Below are positions 1 to 9,256 of a stretch of DNA of 64,000 bases, in pieces. Where the stretch lies: contig NZ_PSYW01000004.1 in NCBI RefSeq assembly GCF_003383095.1, positions 186,001-250,000 on the forward strand, read 5' to 3'. The notes under the pieces were generated by a model, which had not been told where the DNA came from, did no database searches, and saw only the letters and a program-made list of their open reading frames with translations. The translations under genes and the position numbers were made by a program. The stretch comes from Haloferax sp. Atlit-12N (GTDB taxonomy: Archaea > Halobacteriota > Halobacteria > Halobacteriales > Haloferacaceae). The stretch's first letter is position 1. Each line of letters starts with the position of its first letter.

Positions 1-84
1 ATTAATCGGCTCGTGAGCCGATGTGTAGCCGAGTGTTACCGTTCGTGAATACGCCGGGTCACCGCCGAAGCGGCGACCCCCGAG
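1..84. other. Two inverted repeats upstream of the flippase
   Basis: A perfect 18-base palindrome lies at 5-22 (arms 5-12 and 15-22, both reading atcggctc/gagccgat). A second hairpin has arms 56-65 and 70-79 with one mismatch and a 4-base loop, and ends six bases before the GTG at 85. The first could be a terminator of an upstream gene or an operator. The second could affect translation of the flippase. Neither role can be shown from sequence alone. Confidence 0.4.
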
Positions 85-1614
85 GTGCGTTCGATGAGAG
101 ATAAGATTCGCTCGGTCGTCCGGACGATTCGCCGCCGGTTCGTTCCCGGCGACGACGACAGCGACCTCGCAGAGCGGACGGTGAAAAGCGGGATGTGGGT
201 CTCGGCGATGAACGTCCTCGACCGGGTGCTGAAGGTCGTCATGTTCGTCGTCCTCGCGCGGTTGCTCGGCCCCGAGGCTATCGGGCTGATGGGTATCGCG
301 CTCCTCACAATCTCGGCGCTGCTGAGCCTGACGAACCTCGGAATCGACGCCGCGCTCATCCAGCGCGTCGACGACGACGTGGACGAGTACCTGAACACGA
401 CGTTCACGCTCGAACTCCTCCGCGGCCTGCTGATGAGTTCGATTCTCTACTTCGCGGCCCCGTCGCTCGCCTCGCTGTTCGGCGAGCCCGCCGCGCGGGA
501 CCTCATCCGCGCCATCGCCCTGGTCCCGATTTTCCTCGCGCTGCGGAATCCCGCGATGGTCTACTTCAAGAAGGACCTCGCGTTCCACAAGGAGTTCGCC
601 TACCGGGTCAGCGGCACGACGGCCTACGTCGTCGTCGCGCTCGGTTACGCCGCGGTCAGCCCGACGGTCTGGGCGCTCATCTTCGGCTACCTCGCCGACG
701 CGAGCGTCCGTTCGGTCGTGACCTACTTCCTGCACCCGTACCGCCCGCGCCCCGCGTTGAACCGCGCGTACGCCGCCGAACTCATCGGCTACGGGAAGTG
801 GGTCACGGGGTCGTCCATCGTCGAGTTCCTCTACGGACAGGGCGACGACGCGGTCGTCGGCTGGCTCCTGACGGCGACCTCGCTCGGTTACTACCAGCTC
901 GCCTACCGCATCTCCAACGCGCCGGCGACCGAAATCGCCGTCGTCGTCTCCAGCGTGATGTTCTCGACCTACTCGAAGCTTCAGGAGGACCAGCGCGCCC
1001 TCCGCGAGGCGTTCTTCAGCACCTTCCGGCTCACGGCGTTCGTCGCCTTGCCCATGTCGGTCGGCATCTACCTCGTCGCGCCCGCCTTCGTCGGCGCGTT
1101 CCTCGGCGAGGACTGGCTCCCGATGGTGCTCGCCATGCAGATTCTCGTCGCCTACGGGCTCTTTCGGACGCTCTTCGCGACGTTCAACCCCGTCTGGCGC
1201 GCCGTCGGCCGCCCCGACGTGCAGACCAAACTTGGCTTCCTCCGCGTCGCCCTGCTCGCGATAGCTATCATCCCCGCGACGAGCGCCTACGGCATCGAAG
1301 GGACCGCCCTCGCGGTCACGGGCATCCTCGCGTTCCCGATGGTCCCGCTCTACGCGCGCGAAATGAAACGAACGCTCGGCACGACTTACCGCCGGTTCCT
1401 CCGAGAGCTCTCGTACCCCGTCGCTGCCAGCGGCGCGATGGCGCTTGCGGTCCTCGCGGCGCAGAACCGCGTCGGGTCGCCGCTCGTCGAGTTCGCGCTC
1501 CTCGTCGCTATCGGCGTCGTCGCCTACGCCGTCAGCGCCGCGTCGCTCATGACGCTCTTCGACTGGCGGGTCAAACAGAACCTCCGGGAACTCGTCTCCG
1601 TGATGTCCAAATGA
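85..1614 (+). CDS. MOP/Wzx-like polysaccharide or glycan-lipid flippase
   Basis: This is a polytopic membrane protein of 509 residues, the usual length for Wzx/RfbX-type flippases of the MOP superfamily, which move lipid-linked saccharides across the cytoplasmic membrane. A basic N-terminal tail of about 45 residues (several Arg/Lys, then DDDSD) precedes the first membrane segment, which begins around AERTVKSGMWVSAMN, a typical polysaccharide-biosynthesis-protein opening. About 12-14 hydrophobic segments follow, with a YLADASVRSV-type loop and a VWRAVGRPDVQTKLG loop that match the family. The start can be GTG at 85 or ATG at 94; they differ by three residues. The neighbours (beta-helix proteins, GT2, deacetylase) support a role in surface glycan or N-glycan export. 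The exact substrate is unknown. Confidence 0.88.
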   Translation: MRSMRDKIRSVVRTIRRRFVPGDDDSDLAERTVKSGMWVSAMNVLDRVLKVVMFVVLARLLGPEAIGLMGIALLTISALLSLTNLGIDAALIQRVDDDVDEYLNTTFTLELLRGLLMSSILYFAAPSLASLFGEPAARDLIRAIALVPIFLALRNPAMVYFKKDLAFHKEFAYRVSGTTAYVVVALGYAAVSPTVWALIFGYLADASVRSVVTYFLHPYRPRPALNRAYAAELIGYGKWVTGSSIVEFLYGQGDDAVVGWLLTATSLGYYQLAYRISNAPATEIAVVVSSVMFSTYSKLQEDQRALREAFFSTFRLTAFVALPMSVGIYLVAPAFVGAFLGEDWLPMVLAMQILVAYGLFRTLFATFNPVWRAVGRPDVQTKLGFLRVALLAIAIIPATSAYGIEGTALAVTGILAFPMVPLYAREMKRTLGTTYRRFLRELSYPVAASGAMALAVLAAQNRVGSPLVEFALLVAIGVVAYAVSAASLMTLFDWRVKQNLRELVSVMSK

Positions 1615-2069
1615 GGGCGGCGTTCGGCCGACTCGACGGCCCCGACGAGTGGTCGATTCGACTGACTCTCATTGCTAGCTGAACCTTCGACGTGAATCAA
1701 ACCTATCAGAACCCCGTCAGAAAATGTGGGTGCGGTGAAACGAACGCCCTCGCAAGGTTCGGTGGGAGCGTAATTACCAGTTCATAGATTGATTATCAGA
1801 CGAGCTGAGACGTTTCACGGGCTACCGTTGACCCGACATGGGATACCGGTTTGACCCGTATAGTCTCCATTAAGCGGTTGTTTTACGGGCGCAAACTGCC
1901 CCCATATCCATATTTAGTTGATACTATTCTGAGAGAATATAAGGTGTGTCTTTGATATGCAACTGGTAACTAATTGGCTTCTATCCGAAGCAAACCGGCA
2001 CGTAACCGTAGCTAACCCGATTATACCTCGCAATAATGATTATCACCTTAACGAGGGCTTTCCTCGGGT
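1615..2069 (+). promoter_or_regulatory. Intergenic region with promoter of the beta-helix gene
   Basis: This 455-base gap has no credible ORF. Its second half (about 1860-2045) is much richer in A+T than the flanking genes. A TATA-like element (around 2034-2046, aatgattatc) lies 25-35 bases before the ATG at 2070, which suggests a leaderless or near-leaderless transcript. A small inverted repeat (cgagg at 2052-2056, cctcg at 2062-2066) sits between that box and the start. The size of the gap suggests additional regulator sites, but none is identifiable. Confidence 0.5.
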
Positions 2070-4820
2070 ATGGCACGACTAACCGATGGAGATGACGACG
2101 AATCTGCGGCGGATTCAGACTCCATCCTCGAATCGCAACTCAACAGGCGGAACTACCTCAAACTCGGTGCGATGGCCGCATCGACTGCCCTCTCTGCCGG
2201 CGTCGCGTCGGCTGCGTCTGGACCAGAGGAGCGCTTCGGTATCCAGTGGGACCGCGTCGTCAACGCGGTGGACGACCTTGGAATGGACCCCAACGGAAAC
2301 GAACCGATAGACAACCAACTCGATTCCGCGTACGAAAGCGGGACGCTCATCGAATTCCCTCCGGGTGAGTATCTCGCCACCGAGACGCAGTACTGGAACG
2401 ACGGCGTCTCCCGCTTCGGGATGGTCGGTACCGGCAGTTCCCACAAGGACGTGCAGTTCGTCTTCCCGTCGGGCAACAACGGCGAGAAGTACCGGTTCCT
2501 CGAAATCACGAGCGGGGACCACCACGTCCTGAAGAACTTCTCCATCCAGCAGACCGACGACGACACCACCACGGCGGACATCTGGATGATAAACGACGAC
2601 GGCGGCCTCATCGAGGACGTCGAGTGGCTCGGCCGCACGCCCACCGACAATAACGCTCGCCGCCAGCTCCTCGCGTACGACTGTTCCTCCGTCGACGGCG
2701 TCAACGTCGCCCGCCGCGTCTACATGCGCGAGGGTGCCGAGCTTCCGGGCTACCCCGACGGCGTCGCGGGTATCCGCGTGCAGGGTGGCTCCGTCGGCGA
2801 GATTCGCCTCGTCGACTGCCACATCGAACAGCGCGGGTCGTCGTCGTTCCGCGCGACCCACACCCGCGGCGTCCTCCGCGTCGAGGGCGGGCTGTTCAAG
2901 AACAACGACAACACCAACATGCGCATCTCCGCGGGCGACCACCCCTCCAAGACCTCGTGGATCAAGGGCGCGACCGTCATCATGGACGCGGACAACCTCA
3001 ACGAGCACGCCCGCGACGGCGACAGCCTCGACAGTCCCGAGGGCCTCCGCATCGACTCCACCGGCAACGGCTACGCCGGCGTCCTCATCGAGGACTGTGA
3101 CTTCATCTTCAAGTCTTGCCCCACCTCGCGCGGCATCGTCTCGTCGCCGACGTGGGCCGGCCACGGCGGCTTCACCCTGCGTAACTGCCGCATCCAGAAC
3201 GACACGTCGGTCCAGACGATTCACGCCGACTCCGTCGACACCGACACCGCGGACAAGCCGTGGGGCGTGAACCTCGAAAACGTCTCTATCACGGGTAGCA
3301 CGCGGTCCCAGCCCGCCGGCGCGGCGGTCTGCATCGACAACGACCGCAACGGCTCGACCGTCCAGAACAGCTGTATCCACTTCCCGAACGGCGACGTGGA
3401 CGGCGTCCTCGTCAACGACGCCACGAACTGTGAGATTCTGGACTCGAACATCAACGTCACCGGGCAGGCGACGGTGTTCAGTGGGGCCGACGTGGACACG
3501 AGCAACATCACGAGCAGCGACACCTGTCCGCTCCCGAGCGCCGACGGGAGCACTAGCGACGACTCGTCGACCACGGACGACTCGACGGATTCGACGACCG
3601 ATTCCACGGATTCGACGACCGACTCCACGACCGAGCCCCTCCCGAACGAGATTCGCCTCGTCGGCACGGGCACGACGACCCAGTACGAGTTCACGGTGAC
3701 GGACTCGCTGCAGGCGTCGGGCGACACCATCGAGGAGTGGGACGACATCTCCGGCGGCACCGCGACCGGCTGGATTACGACCGACGGCGTCGAGGACGCG
3801 TACACGTTCTCCGGCGACATCGACTCGTTCTCGTTCCTCGAAGGCGAGTGTGAGATTTACGTCAACGGCGAGCAGGTGACGGAGAGTACAGTCACGGACG
3901 CCACGACGGATTCGTCGACCGACGGCTCCACCGATTCGACGGACGACTCTACGACGGACTCCACGACCGACTCCACCGACCTCTCGCACGAACTGCGCCT
4001 CGTCGGTACGGGCACGCAGACCCAGTACGAGTTCACCGTCAGCGACGCGCTCGAAGCCTCGGGCGACACCGTCGAGACGTGGGACACCATCGACGGCACC
4101 TCCGCTAGCGGCTGGATTACGACCGCGGGCGTCGAGGACACGTTCAACTTCGCGGGGAGCGTCACCTCCTTCAGCTTCGTCGAGGGCGAGGCCGAGATTT
4201 ACGTCGACGGCGAGCAGGTAACCGAGAGCACGGTCACGGACGCGACGACGGACGACTCCACCGATTCGAACACGGACGGTTCGACGGATTCGACCGACGA
4301 CTCCACGACTGACTCCACCGACAGCCAGAACGAACTGCGCCTCGTCGGCACCGGCGCCGAGACGCAGTACGAAGTCACCGTCAGCGGCACGCTCGAAGCC
4401 TCGGGCGACACCATCGAGCAGTGGGACGACGTGTCCGAAAGCTCCGCGACGGGTTGGGTGACCACCGAGGGCGCTGAGGACACGTTCACCTTCACGGGCA
4501 CGATTACGTCGCTGTCGTTCCTCCAGGGCGAGGCCGAGGTCTACGTCAACGGCACGCGGGTCGACCCCGCCGTGTTCTCCCTGCCGAACACCCTCGTCGT
4601 CGATGGCGACGGCACGGAGACGACGTACGAATTCATGGTCTCCGGCGACATCCTGAACGACCCGCTCGTCGGGCCGATCGAGAGCGACGACAGCGTCACC
4701 AACGGCAAGGTGAAAGGCTCCGTCACGGACAACGTCGACGCCTTCCGGTTCTCGGGTGACATCAGGAAGATGAACCTGACCGGCGACGCGGCGCTGACGT
4801 TCGAAGACAACGACGGCTGA
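2070..4820 (+). CDS. Secreted right-handed beta-helix (pectate-lyase-like) protein with four C-terminal repeat domains
   Basis: The 916-residue product has a Tat signal at residues 26-47 (RRNYLKLGAMAA, ending near VASA). Residues about 60-490 form a repetitive region rich in Asn, Gly, Val and Ile of the right-handed beta-helix type (pectin-lyase/polysaccharide-lyase fold), with recurrent inward hydrophobic turns such as GVLRVEGGLFKNND and GFTLRNCRIQND. Four related beta-sandwich-like repeats begin at residues 526, 640, 754 and 840 (consensus N-E-L-R-L-V-G-T-G), separated by Asp/Ser/Thr-rich linkers. No catalytic site can be assigned, so lyase, epimerase, hydrolase or a purely structural surface role all remain open. 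The core is a close paralogue of the gene at 9257-10687. The extreme acidity fits export into high salt. Confidence 0.85.
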   Translation: MARLTDGDDDESAADSDSILESQLNRRNYLKLGAMAASTALSAGVASAASGPEERFGIQWDRVVNAVDDLGMDPNGNEPIDNQLDSAYESGTLIEFPPGEYLATETQYWNDGVSRFGMVGTGSSHKDVQFVFPSGNNGEKYRFLEITSGDHHVLKNFSIQQTDDDTTTADIWMINDDGGLIEDVEWLGRTPTDNNARRQLLAYDCSSVDGVNVARRVYMREGAELPGYPDGVAGIRVQGGSVGEIRLVDCHIEQRGSSSFRATHTRGVLRVEGGLFKNNDNTNMRISAGDHPSKTSWIKGATVIMDADNLNEHARDGDSLDSPEGLRIDSTGNGYAGVLIEDCDFIFKSCPTSRGIVSSPTWAGHGGFTLRNCRIQNDTSVQTIHADSVDTDTADKPWGVNLENVSITGSTRSQPAGAAVCIDNDRNGSTVQNSCIHFPNGDVDGVLVNDATNCEILDSNINVTGQATVFSGADVDTSNITSSDTCPLPSADGSTSDDSSTTDDSTDSTTDSTDSTTDSTTEPLPNEIRLVGTGTTTQYEFTVTDSLQASGDTIEEWDDISGGTATGWITTDGVEDAYTFSGDIDSFSFLEGECEIYVNGEQVTESTVTDATTDSSTDGSTDSTDDSTTDSTTDSTDLSHELRLVGTGTQTQYEFTVSDALEASGDTVETWDTIDGTSASGWITTAGVEDTFNFAGSVTSFSFVEGEAEIYVDGEQVTESTVTDATTDDSTDSNTDGSTDSTDDSTTDSTDSQNELRLVGTGAETQYEVTVSGTLEASGDTIEQWDDVSESSATGWVTTEGAEDTFTFTGTITSLSFLQGEAEVYVNGTRVDPAVFSLPNTLVVDGDGTETTYEFMVSGDILNDPLVGPIESDDSVTNGKVKGSVTDNVDAFRFSGDIRKMNLTGDAALTFEDNDG
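2814..2941 (+). repeat. 128-bp tract identical to 9956-10083 in the paralogue
   Basis: From g2814 (within the codons for DCHIEQRG) to a2941 (SAGDH) this stretch matches 9956-10083 base for base, including all synonymous positions. The bases immediately outside differ (c/a before, c/t after), and the rest of the two genes differs at many third codon positions. The pattern is that of recent gene conversion or recombination. Confidence 0.85.
3645..4817 (+). repeat. Four in-frame copies of a ~75-residue domain with DST-rich linkers
   Basis: Copies start at 3645, 3987, 4329 and 4587. The first three are spaced exactly 342 bases apart (114 codons: about 75 of domain and 39 of linker). The fourth follows directly after a short linker and is the most diverged. 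Each of the first three carries G-T-x-x-T-Q-Y-E, the S/A-G-W motif and a closing segment GE-x-E-I/V-Y-V. The linkers are built from gac-tcc-acg type triplets (Asp-Ser-Thr). Confidence 0.85.
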
Positions 4821-4938
4821 GCCGACAGCGGACAGCGGACGACGGCAGGAAAACGGCACGACAGCACAGCACGCGGCGCACCGCTCACGCGGTGACGCCG
4901 CAGACAACTGAGGCACCCATGTTCGTATTTCGACGCGG

Positions 4939-4955
4939 TTTTTTTCGATTTTCCA
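4939..4955 (+). terminator. T-rich terminator after the beta-helix gene
   Basis: A run of seven T (4939-4945) followed by cgattttcc lies about 120 bases past the stop at 4820 and before the convergent minus-strand gene end at 5013. Oligo-T on the transcribed sense is the known archaeal termination signal. Confidence 0.5.
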
Positions 4956-5012
4956 CCCGACAGCTGAGCGGTGACCACGTTCAGGACGGAGCGGCGGCCG
5001 CGCGAGCGCGAG

Positions 5013-6059
5013 TTACGCCGCGTCGTCGCCGGCGTCCGCGCCGTCGGTCGGTTCCTCGGTCACGGTAACCCAGACGTACGCCGAGCGGTACGCCGTGTCG
5101 GTACTCGGTTCCGCCGGCGCGTCGCCCTCGTACAGGAAGTAGGTGAGCCGGAGGTCTTCGCCGGTCAGCGCCGGGGCGAACGTGTGGCGGGTCCGCCACG
5201 TCTCGCCGTCCGCGACGGTCTCCGTCCGCGACCCGAGCACCTGTCGCTCGACAACCGTCGTCTCGCCGTTCGTCCGCTCGACGCGCTGGAGTTCGGCCAC
5301 GAGCGTGTAGCTCGTCGCCTCGCCCTCGGCGTTCTCGATGGAGACGAACAGTTCGGTCTGCTCGCCCACCGTCAGTTCCTCGGGGTAGTCGGCGGCGACG
5401 AACTCGCCGCCGGCGTCCTGCGTGAGAAGCGACAGGCTCGAATACGACTCGCCCGTCCCCGGTGCGACGAGCGCGTAGCTCAGGCTCGCGACGGCCAAGA
5501 GGATGGCGAACGCGAGCGCGACGTTCAGGAGCGAGTCGACCCGCGAGGACTGGTCGAACGACCGGGTCACGTCGGCGTACCAGCGCCGAATCGGGACGTG
5601 GAAGCGCTCTTCCTCGGGGAGTCGCCGCCGCCGCACTTCGCCGACGGCGAGGCCGCCGACGATGATTGCCGACAGCGAGAGCAGGACAGGCGCGGCGTTC
5701 AGTCCGACGCCAGCCCAGAGGAGCGCCAGTCCGACCACCGGCAAGAGCGCGACGCTCATCCCGAAAGCGAGCGCAAATCGCTCCGTGAGGCTGAGGTCCG
5801 GCTGCCACTCGAATCGGCCGAATGACGGCCCCTCGGTCGGGTTGCCCGACGACCCGGCGGGAAACAGTGCGAGCAACAGCGCGTAACCTGGAAGAAACAG
5901 CAGTACTGGGAGTCCGACAAGGGCTTGGACGGTCGGAACGACGTCGAGAACCGCGACGAGGCTACTCGAGACGACGACGAGGAGAGAAGTGGGCACGTCC
6001 AACGAGAGTTCGTCGAGTGCCTGGTTTAACCGTCCTTTGCTGTGTGATGTAGACCCCAT
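5013..6059 (-). CDS. DUF1616 family membrane protein
   Basis: The 348-residue protein has four or five hydrophobic helices at the N-terminal half, including PTVQALVGLPVLLFLPGYAL, the signature opening of DUF1616. A fifth helix near residue 190 is followed by an exterior-type domain of about 140 residues with a beta-rich pattern (SLLTQDAGGEFVAADYPEEL) and an acidic end. DUF1616 proteins are common beside archaeal surface-polysaccharide and glycosylation genes, but their biochemical role is unknown. It lies 73 bases downstream of the GT2 gene on the same strand, so the two are probably cotranscribed. The ATG at 6059 is the only good start. Confidence 0.85.
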   Translation of the reverse strand: MGSTSHSKGRLNQALDELSLDVPTSLLVVVSSSLVAVLDVVPTVQALVGLPVLLFLPGYALLLALFPAGSSGNPTEGPSFGRFEWQPDLSLTERFALAFGMSVALLPVVGLALLWAGVGLNAAPVLLSLSAIIVGGLAVGEVRRRRLPEEERFHVPIRRWYADVTRSFDQSSRVDSLLNVALAFAILLAVASLSYALVAPGTGESYSSLSLLTQDAGGEFVAADYPEELTVGEQTELFVSIENAEGEATSYTLVAELQRVERTNGETTVVERQVLGSRTETVADGETWRTRHTFAPALTGEDLRLTYFLYEGDAPAEPSTDTAYRSAYVWVTVTEEPTDGADAGDDAA

Positions 6060-6132
6060 TACCGGCTAGATGACGCGACTAGGCTGTTGTTATTGAGCGC
6101 CTCACCCCACGGTTTTCGGCGGTACGAGGTGA

Positions 6133-7281
6133 CTAACTTCCTCCCCCTACTATTTCGCGGCCGTCTGAGACTCTGTCGAACTCTTTCTCGCTTCTCTCGT
6201 CGCTCTCGTCGCTCTCGTCGGCACCGTCGACGCGGGACGACGGCTGTGCCCCGTTCGACGGACCCCGCTCGAACGACGTGGACGGCTCCGCCTCGACTCG
6301 CAACCGTTCGTTCTCGCGGCTGTCGAGGACCATCGCGCCGCCGAGCGACCCGAAGCCGACGAGGAGTCCGGTGAGAGACTGCCGACCCGGTCGGTCCTTC
6401 GACTTCGACACGACCCCACCGACCAGTCGGAGCACGCCGGCGAGGACGCTCATCACGCCGAGCGCGTAGAGGACCGCAACCGGATGGACGCCGCCGTCGA
6501 GGTATCGAACGCGGAGTCGCCAGAGGAAGTCCCTGAGCAGGAGGAACGACAGTCCGGGGACGAACGTCGAGTACCTGATGCCGCTTTCCTCGTCGCCGTA
6601 ACGCGCGTGCATCGGCACGGTCGCGACGCGTTTTTCCGCGACGTTCAGGTGCACGAGCAGGTCGTTCAGGAAGCCGTACTGGTCGTACAGCCGGTCGAAA
6701 TCTAACTCCGAGAGCGCGTCGGCCGAGATGGCCGTGTAGCCGTTCTGCGGGTCGCGGATGTGCCAGTAGCCGCTGGCGATGCGCGTCAGCCCGGACAACA
6801 GGAGGTTGCCGAACAGCCGCCACGGCGGCATTCCCCGGCGGGTGTCGCGCGCGGCGAGTCGGTCGCCGACGGTGTAGTCGGCGTCTCCGTCGACGACGGG
6901 GTCGATGATGGCGGGCATGATGTCCGGGTCCATCTGTCCGTCGCCGTCCATCACGACGACGATGTCCATCCCGTCGGCGAGAGCGCGTTCGTAGCCGGTC
7001 TTGACGGCCGCGCCGCGCCCGCGGTTGACCGGGTGTCGAATCGGGACGACGCGTCCGTCGAGCGACGTGCCACCGTCGGCCGCGGCGACGACCGGTTCGG
7101 CCGCTCGCTCGTTCGCGCGCGCCGCGTGCCGCTGAATCATCTCCCACGTGCCGTCGGTTGAGCGGTCGTCGACGACGTACGCGCGGTCGACGAACGCGGG
7201 GAGGGTGTCGACGACGCCGCCGACGAACCGCGCCTCGTTGTACGCGGGCACGACGACGCCGACGGCGTTACCGCGGTACAT
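6133..7281 (-). CDS. GT2 family (dolichol-phosphate-sugar synthase-like) glycosyltransferase
   Basis: The 382-residue protein opens with the GT-A nucleotide-sugar fold (VVVPAYNEARFVGGVV), followed by VDDRSTDGTWE, NRGRGAAVKTGYERAL and the metal-binding VVMDGDGQMDP. DPQNGYTAISADAL is the DPM-synthase-like acceptor segment. Two C-terminal membrane helices (from about HPVAVLYALGVMSV) and a charged cytoplasmic tail follow. The family transfers a sugar from a nucleotide donor to a polyprenyl phosphate or a growing lipid-linked glycan. The frame stays open upstream to 7524, but the ATG at 7281 starts the fold directly; the upstream codons (Arg/Thr-rich) do not look coding. ATG 7440 is a less likely alternative. 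The gene precedes DUF1616 and follows the deacetylase on the same strand. Confidence 0.85.
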   Translation of the reverse strand: MYRGNAVGVVVPAYNEARFVGGVVDTLPAFVDRAYVVDDRSTDGTWEMIQRHAARANERAAEPVVAAADGGTSLDGRVVPIRHPVNRGRGAAVKTGYERALADGMDIVVVMDGDGQMDPDIMPAIIDPVVDGDADYTVGDRLAARDTRRGMPPWRLFGNLLLSGLTRIASGYWHIRDPQNGYTAISADALSELDFDRLYDQYGFLNDLLVHLNVAEKRVATVPMHARYGDEESGIRYSTFVPGLSFLLLRDFLWRLRVRYLDGGVHPVAVLYALGVMSVLAGVLRLVGGVVSKSKDRPGRQSLTGLLVGFGSLGGAMVLDSRENERLRVEAEPSTSFERGPSNGAQPSSRVDGADESDESDERSEKEFDRVSDGREIVGGGS

Positions 7282-7602
7282 CGACCCTCGCGTGCGACCC
7301 CGTTGTTGAACGCCGCGCGTCGACCGGTCCGCCGTCGTCGGGCGTGTCGTCCCGCGGCGGCGAATCGAGTTGGAGAGTGCGTAGGAACATCGATACTTCG
7401 ACCCGGTGATTGGGCCGTTCGGGTCTTTGTTAGTCGTCATCAACACGTATGTAAACCCGAATTTCAGGCGTTTAGGACGGTTAATGCGGGTGTCTAACCG
7501 CCACGAACGCGTGACTATCAGCACTCATGTCACGTTCGACGAGACTGTCAGAAAAATCAGCATTTCGGCGTATTTGGGTCGGCACGTCGGGCGGGGAACG
7601 CG
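7282..7602 (-). other. Intergenic region upstream of the GT2 gene
   Basis: No gene is supported here. The open minus frame continues from the GT2 gene to 7524 but lacks protein-like composition. An A-rich patch (cagaaaaatcagc, about 7549-7561) downstream of the deacetylase stop reads as T-rich on the minus strand and may terminate that transcript. The GT2 promoter must lie in this gap or further upstream, but no clear TATA box was found. Confidence 0.35.
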
Positions 7603-8901
7603 TCAGACGGTGTCTCGAACCGACTCCCAGTAGCTCGACGCGGTGACCACGTCCAGCCCGAGTTCGTCGACGTAGTCCATCGTCTCGGCGAACGCCCCCG
7701 GGCTGACGGAGCGTCCCCTCCCGGTCACGTCGTGGTACATAAGCACCGCGAGCTGGTTGTACTGGGCGGCGAAGTCGAGCGCCTTCTTCGCTTTCTGCAC
7801 GTCGTCGCCGTCGGTCCGGCCGACGATTTGCGGGTCGGATACCGCACCGGTCGGACCCCCGACCGTCACGAACCCGAGGTAGTGGTAGTCGCTCGCGATG
7901 TCGAGCGCCGACTCGTTGTACCGGCCGTACGGCCAGATGATGAAGTCGGCCCCGCGTTCGAACCCGTTTTCGACGAGCCACGCCTTCGACTCCCTGATGC
8001 TCGCGCGCTGGTCGGCCGGCGAGAGGACGCGGAACGAGTCCGACTGCTGGGGGTGGCTCACCATGTCCCAGCCGGATTCGACCATCTCGTCCATCCCCGA
8101 CCGGGGGATGCGGTGGCTCGACCCGACGGTCCACGGGATGACGCCGACGACGCCGGGGAAGCCGTGGGACTCCAGTATCGGATACGCTGTGTCGTACTGG
8201 CTCCGGGTGTTGTCGTCGAACGTTATCATCACAGACCCCGCGCCGGCCCGCGGTTTGGCCCGGAGCGAGTCGACGTAGAACCGCGCCGCAGTACCGCCGC
8301 CGGTGTACATCTGGATACTTATCTCGGTGACGTTCGTCAGGTCCGGTGACCCGGTGACGCGCTGCGGCCCGAGGTCGAGACGCTGCCAGCCGGCCTTCCA
8401 GATGTGCCGACCGAGAAGCAGCGTGTTGTCGTAGTCGGGCGCGGCGAGGCGAACCGTGATACCCTCGGTGTCGGGCGTTTCGAGGTTGACGGCCAGCGAG
8501 AGGTCGGCGTCAGAGAGGTCGATACCGTCCTCGAACGTCCGGTAAATCCACACCCGCTCGTCGTCCGGCGTCGCTTCGAGGCGGAGCGACTGCGACCCGG
8601 AGTAGACGACGTCCTCTTCGACGGCGTACCGCCCCGCAATCGTCCCCCAGAGACGCTCGTCCTCGAAGTCGTCGACGAGCCATCCGACGTCTCTGAACCG
8701 CTCTCGGCTGTTGAACGCGACCGCCAGCGGGTCGCCCGCCGCGTCGACGCTCGGGTCGTCGTATCTGAACCGCGGAGTCGGGACCGGCGGCTCGCTCGTC
8801 GCGGTCGCCTCGGGAGTACCGGCCGATTCACCGCCCCTCGCAACACAGCCGCTGAGCATGGCGGCGCTCAGTCCGAGATATGAACGCCGTGACAGATTCA
8901 T
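7603..8901 (-). CDS. Polysaccharide deacetylase (CE4/NodB-like) lipoprotein with N-terminal accessory domain
   Basis: The product has 432 residues from the ATG at 8901. The N-terminus (MNLSRRSYLGLSAAMLSGC) is a Tat signal with a lipobox, so the protein should be anchored outside the membrane. Residues about 45-210 form a beta-rich region that resembles a carbohydrate-binding or jelly-roll accessory domain. The C-terminal NodB domain begins at SVMITFDDNTRSQYD (TFDD motif), followed by DMVSHPQQSDSF (motif 2), IIWPYGRYNESA (motif 3) and LMYHDVTG near the end. CE4 enzymes remove N- or O-acetyl groups from polysaccharides. The second metal His of the usual H-x3-H is not obvious (SHPQQSD), so activity is not certain. 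A TATA-like ttactatcc about 28 bases upstream supports this start over the codon at 8919. Confidence 0.82.
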   Translation of the reverse strand: MNLSRRSYLGLSAAMLSGCVARGGESAGTPEATATSEPPVPTPRFRYDDPSVDAAGDPLAVAFNSRERFRDVGWLVDDFEDERLWGTIAGRYAVEEDVVYSGSQSLRLEATPDDERVWIYRTFEDGIDLSDADLSLAVNLETPDTEGITVRLAAPDYDNTLLLGRHIWKAGWQRLDLGPQRVTGSPDLTNVTEISIQMYTGGGTAARFYVDSLRAKPRAGAGSVMITFDDNTRSQYDTAYPILESHGFPGVVGVIPWTVGSSHRIPRSGMDEMVESGWDMVSHPQQSDSFRVLSPADQRASIRESKAWLVENGFERGADFIIWPYGRYNESALDIASDYHYLGFVTVGGPTGAVSDPQIVGRTDGDDVQKAKKALDFAAQYNQLAVLMYHDVTGRGRSVSPGAFAETMDYVDELGLDVVTASSYWESVRDTV

Positions 8902-9256
8902 ATAGACAACTGTCGCCACGAGTGGATAGTAATGCGACTCGTAATTTCCGTAGCCACGGACTGACGGCGTCGGGAACCGCGAATGTCTCCGATTTTGACT
9001 CGTCGTTTCGAATAGTCTCTCACTCCATTTCGCCGCCGCCGACCCGCCTCGATTTCGCGGCTTTCGCCTCGCAACCCGCGGTTACACACCGTTTACCAAT
9101 CACCTTCCCGGTCCAACTGACGGGAAACATGTGCAACCGACGTCGGTCCCTCTCTCTCCAACTCTCGTCTCGCCCTTCGAGACGACTCGATTCCGACGCT
9201 CGACGGATACTCGACAGTCACCGGGGACGCCCCGAACGCACGGAGGTCCCCCGCCG
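8902..9256. promoter_or_regulatory. Divergent promoter region between deacetylase and second beta-helix gene
   Basis: On the minus strand a TATA-like ttactatcc at about 8934-8926 serves the deacetylase start at 8901. On the plus strand a weaker gtttaccaat at 9091-9100 is placed for an ATG at 9129, which opens the short ORF described separately. No box is visible directly before the GTG at 9257. Confidence 0.45.

Noticed and set aside
195-1682. Second long plus-strand frame inside the flippase
   Set aside because: It is Arg/Pro-rich and without membrane helices, a typical shadow of the hydrophobic real frame.
2115-4916. Very long minus-strand open frame opposite the first beta-helix gene
   Set aside because: Stop codons are rare in all frames of GC-rich haloarchaeal genes; the antisense translation is Arg/Val/Asp-repetitive and has no recognisable domain, while the plus frame has a Tat signal and a known fold.
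7282-7524. N-terminal extension of the GT2 protein to ATG 7440 or the codon at 7524
   Set aside because: The added residues are Arg/Thr-rich with no homology-like pattern, and the GT-A fold begins right after ATG 7281.
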